64,000 bases of DNA from Acanthosepion lycidas (taxonomy: Eukaryota > Mollusca > Cephalopoda > Sepiida > Sepiidae), in NCBI GenBank assembly GCA_963932145.1, contig OZ010580.1, positions 38,255,855 through 38,319,854 on the forward strand, given 5' to 3'. Made by a program: the position numbers and the translations under genes. Shown piece after piece: positions 21,150-33,258 of the stretch (position 1 is the first letter of the stretch; each line of letters begins with the position of its first letter). Under the pieces are notes generated by a model, which did not search any database, was not told the origin of the DNA, and was given only the letters and a program-made list of their open reading frames with translations.

Positions 21150-21540
21150 TGTCCTTCGCAAAAAATTTTAAAAATGGTGTGATAGAATCAGAAAGTAAAA
21201 ATAATGAAATATAAAAAAGGAAGAATAAGATAAGTGCTTACAGACAGATAACTCAGTTGTGTAAAGTCAATGTCGGAGATGATTGACTATTACCTGCCAT
21301 CTTATGTTCCATGTGATATAGTATGAATTACTTTATAGAAAGTAAAAACCAATTATTTCCAGTAGGTGTTAAAAAAAAAACAAAAAAAACAGTATTATAA
21401 TAAAATGTAATATCAGTTTTCCTTTCAGTGTTCTATGATAATCCCAGAAAAATATTATTTTTAAATATCTTTATATTTTTACTAAATTTTAAGTAAAACC
21501 TCAAGATACTGAAATACATAAAGGAATTATGTAATTATAT

Positions 21541-21625
21541 ATTTGTATTTGATAGATATATATAAGTATGATATATTTGTATTCGATAGGTATATATAAG
21601 TATGATATATTGGTATTTGATAGGT
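21541..21625 (+). repeat. Tandem repeat, 34-bp period, about 2.5 copies
   Basis: ATTTGTATTTGATAGATATA begins at 21541 and ATTTGTATTCGATAGGTATA begins at 21575. A partial third unit starts at 21609. Confidence 0.9.
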
Positions 21626-21629
21626 GGCT

Positions 21630-22705
21630 ATCAGAACTTAGCAATGTTGTTAAAAATAAAGATTTTATACATTTTTAATTAATATAAGATAAAAAATATT
21701 ATTTTAATCTTTATTCATATTTATCAAACATTCTACAAATATTTTATTTCCACAAAAACAATACACCGCATTTTAAATTGATCTAATGAAAAATAATCTG
21801 TAGTATAACATAATATCAAAATATTACAAATTATTTTTATACTATTTTCCTTAGCTATAAATATTTTGTGGTTATTGCAGCACAGGTGATTTCTGCATTA
21901 CTTATTATGTTTTCATGTTTTTGTAATATAAAAAATAACACCAGATTTACTTTTAAGGTTTATATGTCTGTATTATATGAGATTATATGCTATATTTTTA
22001 ATATAACCCAAATATGTTGCAAAGAAGGATACTTGGCTTTTGTAATTAATTTTAATCAATATTGTTACAACATAAAAGAAAATAACTGTCTAAAATATTT
22101 GATATCACTGTGTATAAATCTACAATAACAATCCTTATTGTAAAATAATGAAATTTTTATAAAGTTGACTTTATTATGCAATTTTAATGTAAATATTACA
22201 AATTACACAGCAACCATGATGTAACGTAGCAATTATAAAAAAGTGGATATTTTTCATCGTCTATCCAAATCAAATTCAAGATTTATACTGAACATACTGG
22301 TATTATTCCTAATGAATTATTTTTATTAATAAATATTTTTGTTGGTTATTTAAAATTTGGGATATTATTGAAATTGTTTATTCATTTCAATTTCATCATC
22401 AGTCATCTTAACAGTTCATAGACTGAAGAGAATTTTACGACATTTGCACGTTTACCATATAAATATATTTTCAAGAAATTTTATTCTGAACTCATCTAAA
22501 TATTCACAATATTTTTGTCATATAAATTGAGTTTTTCTACTATTTACTAACTTTTCTCCATTGACTCTTTTATATTTTCATTACAAATATAATAAAAGAT
22601 CTTCCAAAATGGTTGTAATCATTTCTCTGCAGGCAAAAATATTTTCAGTTAAAGTGGCATTCAAATATTTAAAAAAGGTTTATAGATTTATGTTTATACA
22701 AACAC
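21630..22705. other. Very AT-rich DNA, no gene seen
   Basis: The 86-codon ORF at 21868-22128 is Ile/Asn/Tyr-rich and shows no recognisable domain. No repeat family is identified. Confidence 0.45.
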
Positions 22706-22707
22706 AG

Positions 22708-22710
<3 letters not shown>

Positions 22711-22768
<58 letters not shown>
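22711..22768. repeat. (TA)n microsatellite
   Basis: A pure TA tract of about 58 bases. Confidence 0.95.
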
Positions 22769-22769
<1 letters not shown>

Positions 22770-22915
22770 TTTATAAGTTTACACCTGATATCAAATGACT
22801 TATTTGAGACTAGTCAAAAACTCATCAAAATGCTTGACTGACATTCTTTGTGGATTCTATTTAACAAACATAGGGAAATCAAAAAACTAACCAAATTGAT
22901 AGAAAACCAAATTCC

Positions 22916-22917
<2 letters not shown>

Positions 22918-22948
<31 letters not shown>

Positions 22949-23016
22949 TATATATGTATAGTTATAGTTTTCTTTTTTGTTTTTATATATCAATTTATTA
23001 ACAAATTCATATGATT

Positions 23017-23077
<61 letters not shown>

Positions 23078-23205
23078 ATTTATATATATTATATATATAT
23101 TAAAAAATTCATATAATTATATAATATATATATATATATATATATAATTATATGAATTTGTTAATAAATTGAGATATAAAGACTAAAAAACAAAACTATA
23201 CATAT
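22918..23205. repeat. AT-tract cluster flanked by inverted copies of one unit
   Basis: The unit TTGTTAATAAATTGA-(TATAT)AAA-ACAAAAAAG appears inverted at about 22956-23018 and direct at 23143-23205, with (TA)n between them. Further direct copies lie at 24457 and 24815. Confidence 0.8.
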
Positions 23206-24430
23206 ACATATTTTCTTTCAATTAGATTTCAACATATTATGTACATACATCATTATTAATATATGTGAAAATACATACAGTATCTAATCACTTTATATAA
23301 TGAGGAAGATGGATATATAGACATTAGGAATCATATAAGAAAATAAGCAGCTAAAATATTTAAACTTAAATAAGCTTGAAGTACAGGAATATTAATGAAT
23401 AGAATATATATATATATATATATATAATAGGGAGATAGAGACAAAAATATATGTGTACATGCTAATGCAGATACTCATATATTTTTAGTGGTATGCAAAT
23501 ATTTTGGATTTTAATATCAATATCAAAGATTGTATTTTAATATGTAATCAAATGGGCAATGAGAATATTTCTCGAAGATGACGTTTTTAGGGCAAGTAGT
23601 CCTTGTAATTAAAGTCCTTGATTTCAAATGTTATAGCATTAAAAGGAATAAATGAAATTAAATTTGTTTTACTTTTAAGTAAATTCAAATTAATTAGTCT
23701 CTTTTAAGAAAAATATGGTTTCTGAAAATAAATTTAAAATTTTACAATCAAGTCTCCTGAAAGATGGAATTTCAAGAAAAAATCAGAGTAAAAGAGACAA
23801 AATAATTTAATTTTATTTATTAATATTTGAGATTTTATGTAACAAATATTTTCAAGTAAGTAAGAGAAACATCTTCAAAGCTTAATTTCATTTAATGTAA
23901 AAAAGTAACATGTACATTTAATTCCTTTTCAGAATATAAAAAGTAGTATTTGTATCAACAGCATTTTCTCAGAATGTTCACCTGAAAAATTATATTGAAA
24001 ATATTTACTCTCAGATTGTGAGATATCTACGTGTCAAATGAAAATGTGGATTCACCCATGGGGCTCGGTTAAGGACCATACTAACACAGGAGAGCAGATG
24101 TTAGTCATGTAACCTGAGGCGACTGAATTGAAAGTCTACTAAAGCAAATCTATGCAGTTCTATAAAATACACAAGAGGTTTCATATTTGCTAATGCAGGC
24201 CACACCTTAGTGACCTTTTAAAATAACAATCATTTTCACTGTGAATAATAAATTTTCAGGTGCTTTATTTATGATATACCATTACTAAAATAAAATGCAT
24301 ATCTGAAAAAATATTGCATAAGGTAGATAGTCTATTTGACATTTAATTCACACATAACTTTTGTAGATATGTATGTATAATATTTATCTGTGTTTCAACA
24401 CTGTTCCCTTTTTCATACATACAACATGAT
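23206..24430. other. AT-rich DNA, no gene seen
   Basis: The only distinctive part is a less AT-rich block at about 24040-24200 (GGGGCTCGGTTAAGGACCAT) of unknown nature. There is a small (TA)n at 23405-23426. Confidence 0.4.
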
Positions 24431-24433
24431 AGC

Positions 24434-24517
24434 AATATATATATATATATATATATATGAGGAATCATGAATTTGTTAATAAATTGATATATAAAAACAA
24501 AAAAGAAAACTATAACT

Positions 24518-24562
<45 letters not shown>

Positions 24563-24568
24563 TGTGTG

Positions 24569-24610
<42 letters not shown>

Positions 24611-24621
24611 CATACATAATT

Positions 24622-24652
<31 letters not shown>

Positions 24653-24770
24653 CACTTAAATCTTAGATCCATGCATATTTAAATGTTCATTACATTTTAA
24701 AAATTTATTCCTGGTTTTGGATGGGTATTCGCTATTTCTTCATTTCCATTTGAAATATATGTATATTATT

Positions 24771-24820
<50 letters not shown>

Positions 24821-24916
24821 AATTATATGAATTTGTTAATAAATTAAATAAAAACAAAAAAGAAAACTATAACTATATATATATGCGTGTGTGTGTGTGC
24901 GTGCGCTTGTGTGTGT

Positions 24917-24964
<48 letters not shown>

Positions 24965-25062
24965 TTAGATCTTAGATCCATGCATATTTAAATGTTCATT
25001 ACATTTTAAAAATGTATTCCTGGTTTTGGATGGGTATTCAGTATTTCTTCATTTTCATTTAA
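24434..25062 (+). repeat. Tandemly duplicated AT-flanked unit of about 300-360 bp
   Basis: GAATTTGTTAATAAATT... AACAAAAAAGAAAACTATAA at 24466 and 24827 is followed by TA/CA tracts. Then TTAGATCCATGCATATTTAA ... CCTGGTTTTGGATGGGTATT occurs at 24661-24732 and 24967-25036. The two downstream blocks are nearly identical. Confidence 0.85.
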
Positions 25063-25294
25063 AATGTTGAACACAACATCTCAAATTACTATTTTTCATA
25101 AGCATTATTTTTTTCATGAAGAAATTTTAAAATTATGTTCCTTTTTCTTTTATCAGTGAAAAAATGATGTTCTTGAAAATTTATTCTGGATTCTATGCAC
25201 AATTCCATTAAACACATTCCATTAAAAAGAAGCAAAATTAAAAGCCAATATTAATTAATGCTAAAAAAAAATGTTTACAATTGTTGTGCACGCA

Positions 25295-25295
25295 T

Positions 25296-25348
<53 letters not shown>
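25295..25348. repeat. (TA)n microsatellite
   Basis: A TA tract immediately upstream of the inverted tRNA-like SINE fragment. Confidence 0.95.
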
Positions 25349-25351
<3 letters not shown>

Positions 25352-25403
25352 CATATTTTTTAGACTTTTCTGAAATTTCAAAAATTTTTAGCAGTAACTT
25401 ATG

Positions 25404-25500
25404 TGTAGAGTCTCTGACTGATGCCAAATCGGTCAAGTTTCAATCCAAGCTTGAAGCAATCAGATATCTAGCCACACTGATGAGCTGTGATACCACAAAA
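25404..25500 (-). mobile_element. tRNA-like SINE fragment between two (TA)n tracts
   Basis: On the minus strand GTGTGGCTAGATATCTGATT is followed by a box-B-like segment (plus strand: GTTTCAATCCAAGCTTGAAG). TA tracts lie on both sides (25295-25348 and 25514-25558). Confidence 0.6.
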
Positions 25501-25512
25501 CAGGCTGTCTGT

Positions 25513-25513
<1 letters not shown>

Positions 25514-25558
<45 letters not shown>
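25514..25558. repeat. (TA)n microsatellite
   Basis: A pure TA tract. Confidence 0.95.
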
Positions 25559-25561
<3 letters not shown>

Positions 25562-26035
25562 TTCATTTATACTAAATCAGAGTAGGAACAAAATAAATGA
25601 ACATTTAAATATATTTATTATTAATACTCTACCTTTTGATATCAAGCACAATAATTATGAAGGCTGCTCACCTTAAAAATTCCAAAAATATGATTGTCGA
25701 CTGTCTGATTTGTGTTCCTTTCTTTTCAAAAAAAAAAAACCCAAAAAACTTTCATCTGTTCTTTTTTGCAAGACATTTTTAGCTTTTTTGCCAAAGTTTT
25801 CCAACAATCTTTGTTATAAATTTATGTCTGTATGTATGTGTATGCATATATATATATATATATATATGAATCAAAAGCAGTTCTGAAGAACATACTTTTA
25901 GGTAATTCCTCTTTAATTAAGGAATGTGTTTTAAGACGGTATATAAAAATTAAAATATTTTCAAAATGAACTAAAATTCCATAAATGTTATCTTATTAAT
26001 TTGTCAGTATGCTTTTTCATTTTTTTGTTTCATAT

Positions 26036-26041
26036 ATATAT

Positions 26042-26126
<85 letters not shown>

Positions 26127-26127
26127 T
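26036..26127. repeat. (TA)n microsatellite with short CA and GTA interruptions
   Basis: A TA tract of about 90 bases, one of the longest in the window. Confidence 0.95.
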
Positions 26128-26134
26128 CTTTAGA

Positions 26135-26215
26135 AAAATTAATGACAAAGTGGAAAATTTTTTTATGATGCATTTTGGCCTTTAGGACTTCATTGGACTA
26201 AAGAGGTGTCTACAT
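26135..26215 (-). repeat. Dispersed repeat, 'CCACTTTGTCATTAATTTTTC' family, with small hairpin
   Basis: The minus strand reads AATGAAGTCCTAAAGGCCAA then AATGCATCATAAAA...CCACTTTGTCATTAA up to the (TA)n tract. Related copies occur at 44460-44525 and 47385-47455. In the last, GTCCTAAAGGACGAAA forms a perfect 4-bp stem. Confidence 0.55.
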
Positions 26216-26384
26216 TGAAATAACTACACATCTGCACAAAGATTAAATCTATTTTTCTTTTAGTATGTATTTGAGTATATATTAGTCTAGACAACTTCAC
26301 CCAGTTTTGTTTTCCTCCTGTTATATTTCTACTTTATTTCCCTAACATTTTTCTGGCATATAAAAATTTATACATTATTTTCTC

Positions 26385-26385
<1 letters not shown>

Positions 26386-26428
<43 letters not shown>
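26386..26428. repeat. (CA)n(TA)n microsatellite
   Basis: Adjoining CA and TA tracts. Confidence 0.95.
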
Positions 26429-26776
26429 GGAAATCAATCAATGCATAATTCCCTGTTTATATTTTGGTATAAATGTGTTTATGAGTTAATTTATGTATAT
26501 TTATTGATAAGTGTGTGTCTATCGTTGACTACTGTGCATCTTAATTTTTATGTAGACAGAAAATTCCATTTTTTCTTTCACTATGCAAGTTGATTGATAT
26601 CTACATAGAAAGATGAATATGTAAATATTAAGAAATTAATACTAATCTCAAAGTACTTTTACAAATTTCCTTTTATTTAAATAGTGCTTCTCATATTAAA
26701 AACAATAAAATATTTTGATTGGTTATGTTCTGAATGTGATTTGGACATTTTAAAGGAAATATCAAAACAGAATATA

Positions 26777-26856
26777 TTAGGTTGGTGCAAAAATAATGTC
26801 GTTTTCTCACATAGTAACACATGTGAGAAAACGACATTATTTTTGCACCAACCTAA
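26777..26856. mobile_element. Palindromic mariner MITE, 80-bp type
   Basis: The ends are TTAGGTTGGTGCAAAAATAA and its complement. The interior TGTCGTTTTCTCACAT pairs perfectly with ATGTGAGAAAACGACA around an 8-base loop (AGTAACAC). TA duplications lie at 26775-26776 and 26857-26858. The 36-bp arms are perfect, so the copy looks young. Confidence 0.93.
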
Positions 26857-26934
26857 TACTTTACTTTGGTCAGATTATTCACTGTTTCTTGATTTTCATC
26901 TATTTTTCAAGAGAATCATAAATTAATGTCCTTA

Positions 26935-27650
26935 ACATGGTCTGTGTTCGTCATAGCATTTAATTAAGAATGATAGAGAAATTGGTCTGTATAATAAATT
27001 TAGTAAGTTCGGATGATTAAGAACCTTAATTATTTCATAGACCATGCCAATCAAACACAGGTGTGTTTTATATTTTTTGAGGGGCTTCATTAAGTTCTGG
27101 TTGCCACTGATCAGAAAACAGTATTGGTTACTTTACTGTCAATAAGCCAAAGAGGAACGCTATAATTGTTTACATGTTAACTATTTTCTATATTTGCTTG
27201 CATTTAAGATCTTCCTATCACTTAAGATTACAGTATTATGAAGTTAGGCAAAGTATAAGTGCTTATAGCCTGTGGGGTCTGGTAAATATAAATCTGTCAG
27301 ATATATATAAAATCCAGGAGATATGTTTTGCTCCTCTTGTTTTTTGTTTTTTTCAAAGTCAAGTCTCTTATAAACTTGGCAGTATAAAAACAAGAAAAAA
27401 AAAGCATATTAAAAATAAACAAAATATGTGGATTTTAATAAACTGACTAAATTGTTGTAAATCCATGAGAACATACATAAATTTGTCTATGAAGTTTTTT
27501 TCTTGTATTTGTAAATATATATATATAAGGCTCAAACACTAATATTCCATGGTTATAATTTATTACATTGGAATAACTTCAAAGATTACTTTTAGTGTAT
27601 TCTCATATTTGTGCAGTCAGTCTGTTTTTAATTCATCTACCAGACTGTGT
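26935..27650. other. AT-rich DNA, no supported gene
   Basis: Short ORFs only. No repeat family is recognised. Confidence 0.4.
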
Positions 27651-27664
27651 ATTCAAGAGACCTT

Positions 27665-27775
27665 TGTAAAGAAAATGTGCCCTCCAGCAAGATTCAAACC
27701 TGCATCCTCCTTTAAAGAAGGAACTACCATCTGATCCAGCATGCTTTGATCATTTAGCTACAGAGAGCTTCACAG
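27665..27775 (-). mobile_element. tRNA-like SINE fragment, second family
   Basis: The minus strand reads GGATCAGATGGTAGTTCC... GGATGCAGGTTTGAATCTTG. The copy at 44890-44975 has GGATGCAGGTTCGAATCCTG, a perfect box B. Confidence 0.55.
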
Positions 27776-28019
27776 TTAAACAAGGTTCTATGTATTTGCT
27801 AAGTTTAGTTAACTCTATATGTTTGTGTATGTTAATCTGATAATCAGCATTTTAATTAGAAATTAATTTTTGCATTAGAAATTTATTTTGCACTTTTGAT
27901 AGCTTTTTGTCATAAATTATAAATTGCTGTAATATGCGTATATAATAATAATAATAATAGTAATAATAATAATGATAACAACAATAATAATAGAGTGGGC
28001 CAATAGCTGTGATGGAAAA

Positions 28020-28395
28020 TTTGCAACTGGAGGAAACTCCAAAAAATTGTTAAGAACACCACCCAGACACAGTTATGGAGATAGAACCTGTTAGAATTTT
28101 ATGGGACTTTACACAGAGAGAACACTCAAAGCTAATCTCTCTGACATCGTGATTAGAAACCACAAAGACAAAATGTGCCTTCTTATTGACATGGCAGTCC
28201 TTGCAGACTGCAGTGTATCTTTGAAGATCTTCAAAAAACTATCAAAATACAAGGACCTTGAAATCAAAATTTCATAAATGTGCCTCATGAGGACATCAAC
28301 AACTCCCGTTGTAGTTGGAACCTTCAGATTAATTGGAAAAGATTCCAATAGACTCATCAAAGGGATTCCTGGTAGCCAATACTTTAAAGAAAGCA
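28020..28395 (+). mobile_element. R2-like retroelement C-terminal nuclease remnant
   Basis: The decayed plus-strand reading gives FMGL.TERTLKANLSDIVI, RNHKDKMCLLIDMAVLADC, then KKLSKYKDLEIKIS and TPVVVGTFRLIGKDSNRLI. PD-x-IVIRD..K...LIDMAVP is the pattern of the restriction-like endonuclease region at the C-terminus of R2-type non-LTR elements. The family assignment is from memory of that pattern. A stop follows KIS. A minus-strand 95-codon ORF here is a shadow. Confidence 0.65.
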
Positions 28396-28769
28396 AATAG
28401 CCCAGGCATTATTACCAAAGACAGAAAAGTAAAAGTTTACACACCAATTGACATAAGCATATCAAGTACTTGTTTGTTAAGTGGCATATCAACTCCTCAT
28501 GGGTCATTTTATGCTGAAATTTTATTTTATTTTCCTTTTACAAAAAAGTATTGATGCTAAGTTTCTTACTAAGAAAATATATTGAGTGCGTTTTTACTAT
28601 AAAATTTTCTATACTTTCATAGTGCTCTGACTTCATTTTGGGGGTTAAATATTTACCCATAGCTGGGACCCTAACAATTGCTACCACCCCAGGTCAGTGT
28701 GGACCTGGATACAGCACCAATTAAGAAGTGGTTCCACACTCCTCAAAACCTCCTGATCAGAGGCCTTGC

Positions 28770-28900
28770 TGCTAAATGTAGTTTATCATCATACCCAGGA
28801 CAGCATACCAAGTGACAAAAACATCTCTGCAAAGACTTTTGAAAAACATCAAACTCAAAGACTTGGAGATGGAAATACAAAAGAGACAACATGAATTAAA
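28770..28900 (+). mobile_element. Short R2-like fragment after a dispersed 'TAGTTTATCATCATACCCAG' word
   Basis: SDKNISAKTFEKH then, after a frameshift, LKDLEMEIQKR resembles the KTFEKLSKYKDLEIEI block. Just upstream, TGTAGTTTATCATCATACCC matches the spacer inside the minisatellite at 45951-46410. Confidence 0.45.
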
Positions 28901-28989
28901 TAAAAATTCATGAATTTTTTTAAAAAAATACACAGGTTTAAATAATATATTTTAGCTCCCTTTTCATGATCAATTTGGTCATTAGTTTT

Positions 28990-29760
28990 GGTTTCTTTTT
29001 ATTATACTTCTACACAATTGCTTATTTATAAGACATATCCTTTCCTTTATTATTGAACAGCAATGCTCTTATACAGCATATCTGTTTAGAATAATATATT
29101 CCTTACTTCAGTATAAAATCACCAGATTATTGCACTATATTGTCATCAATCAAAATGGCTATAATTTCAAATATTGCTTGTAATGATTCTTGTTTGCCTT
29201 TGACTTAATATCAAGCAACACGCAACTATGTTAGCAATTAATATTTGTGGCCGATTATTTACTATTTTCAAACAAAGGTGATAGGCTTATCTCCTCATTA
29301 CTGCTGGGTATATTTGCAGAGTTGTACTTGGGTAGTATGTCATGTTTACCTTAATGAGATATGTATTGCAAATGATTATTGCTTTCAAAGAGCAAGATTC
29401 TTGATGACTTCAATGAAATGGACTAGCTTTCCTGATAAAACTGTAATTATTACATTCTGGATCAGTATCCAAATAATTTGTTTTCAAGGTGTGTTGATCT
29501 CTGAATGATGTGTTTCAAGAAAGATAAAATGGAAATGACTTAGGCATGATCCTTTTCTGTGCAACACATTTTTTCTCAGTCTGTGTGTGCATGCGATGAA
29601 AAGAGAAAGCTTTCGCCAAGTGTAAAATGACATTTTAATTATTAATATGAATGATTAGCACGGAAATATGAACAGACATAGCTGAGTTATGCAGCACATG
29701 CCAAATTTCATCCATAAAATATGGATATCTGATTTAATACAGGATAAGCATAATATATGC
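28990..29760. other. AT-rich DNA, no supported gene
   Basis: The 87-codon ORF at 29245-29508 lacks recognisable motifs. No repeat core was seen. Confidence 0.4.
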
Positions 29761-29761
29761 C

Positions 29762-29766
<5 letters not shown>

Positions 29767-29830
<64 letters not shown>
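29767..29830. repeat. (TA)n microsatellite
   Basis: An uninterrupted TA tract of about 63 bases. Confidence 0.95.
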
Positions 29831-29832
<2 letters not shown>

Positions 29833-29914
29833 TCTCTAGTCTCTTTGTACATATTTAATTATTTATATCTGTCTAAAGGTAAACCCAAAAGGCAAAAAAA
29901 TTCCTATCTTACAT

Positions 29915-29942
29915 GTTTCGTCACATGAAAAGACTTCTTCAG
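29915..29942 (-). ncRNA. Hammerhead-like motif (CTGAAGA-hairpin-GAAAC)
   Basis: On the minus strand CTGAAGA is followed by A-GTC, a nine-base loop, GAC, then GAAACATG. It lies 85 bases from a (TA)n tract. The stem has three pairs and one unpaired A in front, which is not ideal for a ribozyme. Confidence 0.4.
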
Positions 29943-30214
29943 ACTAATGATGGTTTTATAGATGGATTCTCATGTATGTCGGGGAGGAAAAATTGTAACA
30001 AACTCCAGTTACAATTTTACATTGAATTATACTAAGGAAAGATACAGGGATTCTTAGCTTTAAATTCAGATTTTAAATTTTTTTTGACATACTGTATATC
30101 TAGATACAGTACGGAGATGATCTCATTCAGCTTTCTAGCACATTTGCTTATTTTATTTTTAAATATTATATATTGAATAATTAAATATTAAGTATCTTCA
30201 CTATGGTATCTAGA

Positions 30215-30530
30215 TATTTTTAATGTAAGCACAGTACTAGATTGGTGATGAGGTCTCATCAATTTACAGTTGAGTTGATTAGATGTAACTGTAAGTTCTA
30301 GGCTAACAGTTTCTTTTCTCACTTATGGAACTCCCTTCTAGCCCCATGTTTTCCAGCCACCTTTCATCTTCAAAACTTTAAATGCAATATCAATCGCTAT
30401 CCACTCTCCTCCTGATTACTATTCTTTTGTTCTCACTCCTTAGTAATGTTTCTGTTTTCAAATTCTACCACAGCCAGTAACCTCCTTTTGTTGTAGTGGC
30501 TTTACTGCCTTGCTTGGGGTGAATTTGATT
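30215..30530 (+). mobile_element. Jockey/CR1-like LINE 3' end
   Basis: The DNA for SFLTYGTPF/'LWNSLLAPCFPATFHLQNFK' and its 3' UTR ends CTTGCTTGGGGTGAATTTG near 30525. The frame is broken. Confidence 0.7.
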
Positions 30531-30615
30531 AAAAATGAATATATAGTATTAAATATTAAGTATGCTCAACATTTCTCAATATAAAATTGTAACCTGAAAT
30601 TGTTACATTTCATCC

Positions 30616-30618
<3 letters not shown>

Positions 30619-30653
<35 letters not shown>
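30619..30653. repeat. (TA)n microsatellite
   Basis: A TA tract. Confidence 0.95.
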
Positions 30654-30655
<2 letters not shown>

Positions 30656-30794
30656 AGTGTTACATTTTTCATATATCTCCACCTCCAGGTCTTTGATTAG
30701 TTTTTCAATAGCTTTTGCATCGATGCTTTTTTTGTCACTGGATATGCTTCTGTTATTCAGTGTGTAAATTTCTCGCTTCTTTGTCTTTGATAAT

Positions 30795-31795
30795 AATATA
30801 TGGGAAATTATTATTATTATTGTTTTATTTTCTTTGGTTTCTGGTGTATACTCATTTCTTTCTGGGTCCCAACCAGAGACCTGAGGTCAGAAATGTCATC
30901 ATGACATTTTTCACTGAGAAATTAAAAAAAAAAATCACATATTTAAATTATTCTATTAATTTTTTTTTTTTTTAAGCATTTCACTTCAATCAAGATGGGA
31001 GTGCCACTAGCACACAAGGGATTACAGAGAACGAGAGCAAGAGAAAGGAGGCGTGTTTGAGGAAAGGATATAGAGAAGGATTAGGAACTAGAGCTAGGCA
31101 TCAGATGTTGATTGACATTACATTTGAATATTTGAATATCAGGAAAACAAGTAAGAGGAAGGGAGTTTCACAGATGGGAAGTGTGAGATAAGAAGCTGTT
31201 GGAGTAGAAGAGATAGTTATATTTAATTGTTTTGACAGTTAAAGGGTGGGATCGTGATGCCAACCTAATAGCACACTTAAATTCACACAGTTTGAGAACC
31301 AATGAAAGTAGCTCATCAGAGCAGCTGCCATGAAATTACTTGTAGAAAAGACAGAGGGAAGTAAAGCTCTTTGTAAGGTGTCGGCTGTACTTGTGAGTAC
31401 AAATTTTGTATTTCTTTAAGGCATAGGCTCTTGGGGATTTCTTCAATGAGTCTATTGGAATCTTTTTTTAATCATTCCGAGGGCTCCAACTACAACTGGA
31501 ATTGTTAATGTCCTCATGCACCACATTTTTGAGATTTCAATTTCAAGGTCAAGGACCTTGTATTTTGATAGTTTTTTTGAAAATCTTCAAAGATGCATTG
31601 CAGTCTGCAGGAACTGCCACATCAATAAGAAGGCACATTTTGTCTTTGCAATCTCTAATCACAATGTCAGGGCAATTAGCTTTGATTGTTCTGTCTGTGT
31701 GTATTGTAAAGTGCCATAAAATTCTTACAGTTCCCATCTACATAACCAGTTCTGGATGGTGTTCATACCAATTATTATTATTATTATTATTACTG
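30795..31795 (-). mobile_element. R2-like retroelement remnant with a nested LINE 3' end
   Basis: The minus strand at 31370-31795 encodes TVRILWHFTIHTDRTIKANC, PDIVIRDCKDKMCLLIDVAV, PADCNASLKIFKK and, after decay, KDSNRLIEEIP. The 3' UTR block (minus: ATTTTTTTTTGG-like, GGGACCCAGAAAGAAATGAG) with (ATA)n tail lies at 30795-30925. It matches the end of the plus-strand copy at 48668-49125. Between them sits the LINE end at 30985-31370. Confidence 0.6.
30985..31370 (-). mobile_element. Jockey/CR1-like LINE 3' end, nested in the R2-like remnant
   Basis: The plus strand shows CACTAGCACACAAGGGATTA (3' UTR), GAGTTTCACAGATGGGAAGT and CAACCTAATAGCACACTTAA, the reverse complement of the LINE C-terminal block. 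The break with the R2-like sequence is at about 31370. Confidence 0.65.
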
Positions 31796-31934
31796 TTCTT
31801 CTTTTTCTTGTTATTCTAATAATTATAATAATAATATGTATATTAAATATTTTATACACTTACAATTGGTGAATGATATTTTATTTACTACAGGTTGTTT
31901 CTTTTGTATCTTCAAGTATACCAAGCTTTCCCTC

Positions 31935-32870
31935 TTCTTTCTTTTTTTATGTGCCATGTCCTTTCAGGATGTAAGCGATCATGGCCCTCCACCTCCTCCT
32001 CCTATCCCTTGTAGCTCTCAATAATTTTTGTCCCTCTGCCACCTTGCCAAGACCACATTCTGTCATCCACTTGCTCGAGCCCACCAGGTATATCATGCAT
32101 TGCTTTCCTTTGTCTCTCTTTCCCTCTGTTCAACCTGTGAGCATCAGATTCTCCAGGGCCGCCTTTCTCATTACATGTCCCAGAAACTTCAGCTGCCTCT
32201 TCCTAATGTTAAGTATAAACCTCCTCCTTGTTTTCATTCTCTCCAAGACCTCATCTTTGCTCGCATGCTCGGTCCATGATATCCTCAGCATCCTTCTGTA
32301 GAACCATATCTCCGTTGCCTCGAATCTCTTCTTCATCTTTGAGGAGACCATCTAGAATTCACTGCCGTAAAGAAGGATAGATGTCATGTAACAGCTCAAT
32401 ACTCTTTTCTTTGTAACTAAAGAGATCCTCATATCTCACAATACTTTTGGAATATGTCCTTGGCCATCCCAATAAGTGTACAGATCTCAGTGTTGCACTT
32501 GCTGTCTTCTGTCAAAACACTTCCCAGATATTTACACTTCTACATCTGTTTGATTTTAGTGTCCCCATCTTGCAAATCACATTCCAGGCTCATCCTTTTA
32601 CTGATGACCATGCCTTCTGTCTTCTTGTAGATTATGCTTAGTCCCTTCTTCTTGCTCTCCTTCACTACTTTCTGTAGGAGGTTTTGTAATTTCTTTTCCA
32701 TCAGTACTGTATCATCTGTGTATCTTATGCTAAGATTGTGGCCACTGATGCTGAATCCTGGTAGAATTTCCATTTCTTTAAGAATTGCCTCACTGTACAG
32801 TTTGAATAGGTCCGGTGAGAAAACACATCCATGCCATACACCCCTTTCTCTCATATTCTTCTAATTGCAG
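31935..32870 (-). mobile_element. BovB/RTE-like LINE: reverse transcriptase and C-terminal remnant
   Basis: The frame 32854-32540 encodes RGVWHGCVFSPDLFKLYSEA and, after a gap, the catalytic-loop equivalent IRYTDDTVLME (YADD changed to YTDD), then KKGLSIIYKKTEGMVISKR. The frame 32351-32130 encodes MKKRFEATEIWFYRRMLRIS, then KRQLKFLGHVMRKAALENL. This order of RT motifs and 'RRMLRI' and 'FLGH' blocks is that of RTE-clade LINEs. The body between 32360 and 32540 is frameshifted. The plus-strand ORFs at 31981-32301 and 32634-32864 are shadows. Confidence 0.85.
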
Positions 32871-33258
32871 TAGTTTTGTTAGGAATGAAAATACATGTGC
32901 TCTTGAACATAAATTTACTATAAAGGATGCCAAATTAGTGCAATTTCAATATAATATTACTGTATTACTTCCTTTTTTTAAAAATCAAAATTGCTTTTTT
33001 TTAAGTATGTTAAGAATTTCTCAATATGAAACTGCAATTTTTTTCCCAGATACATAAAACTCTATCTGAGTAGTTTAAACAAGTTCTTTCAATGGATAAC
33101 ATACATAATGGTTTATTTTCATTTTGTCATTTAATTACCCATATTATCTGTCAACTAGATTTGTATATTGTATCTTTCATATCTGTGTGTGTATATATTA
33201 TATTTATTTACTATAAAATCAGATTTCCGTATTTTATCAATGAAAAAATGTCTATATA

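Noticed and set aside
24434-24960. Origin of replication or centromeric satellite
   Set aside because: The sequence is simple (TA)n with a duplicated flank. There is no higher-order array and no evidence beyond AT-richness.
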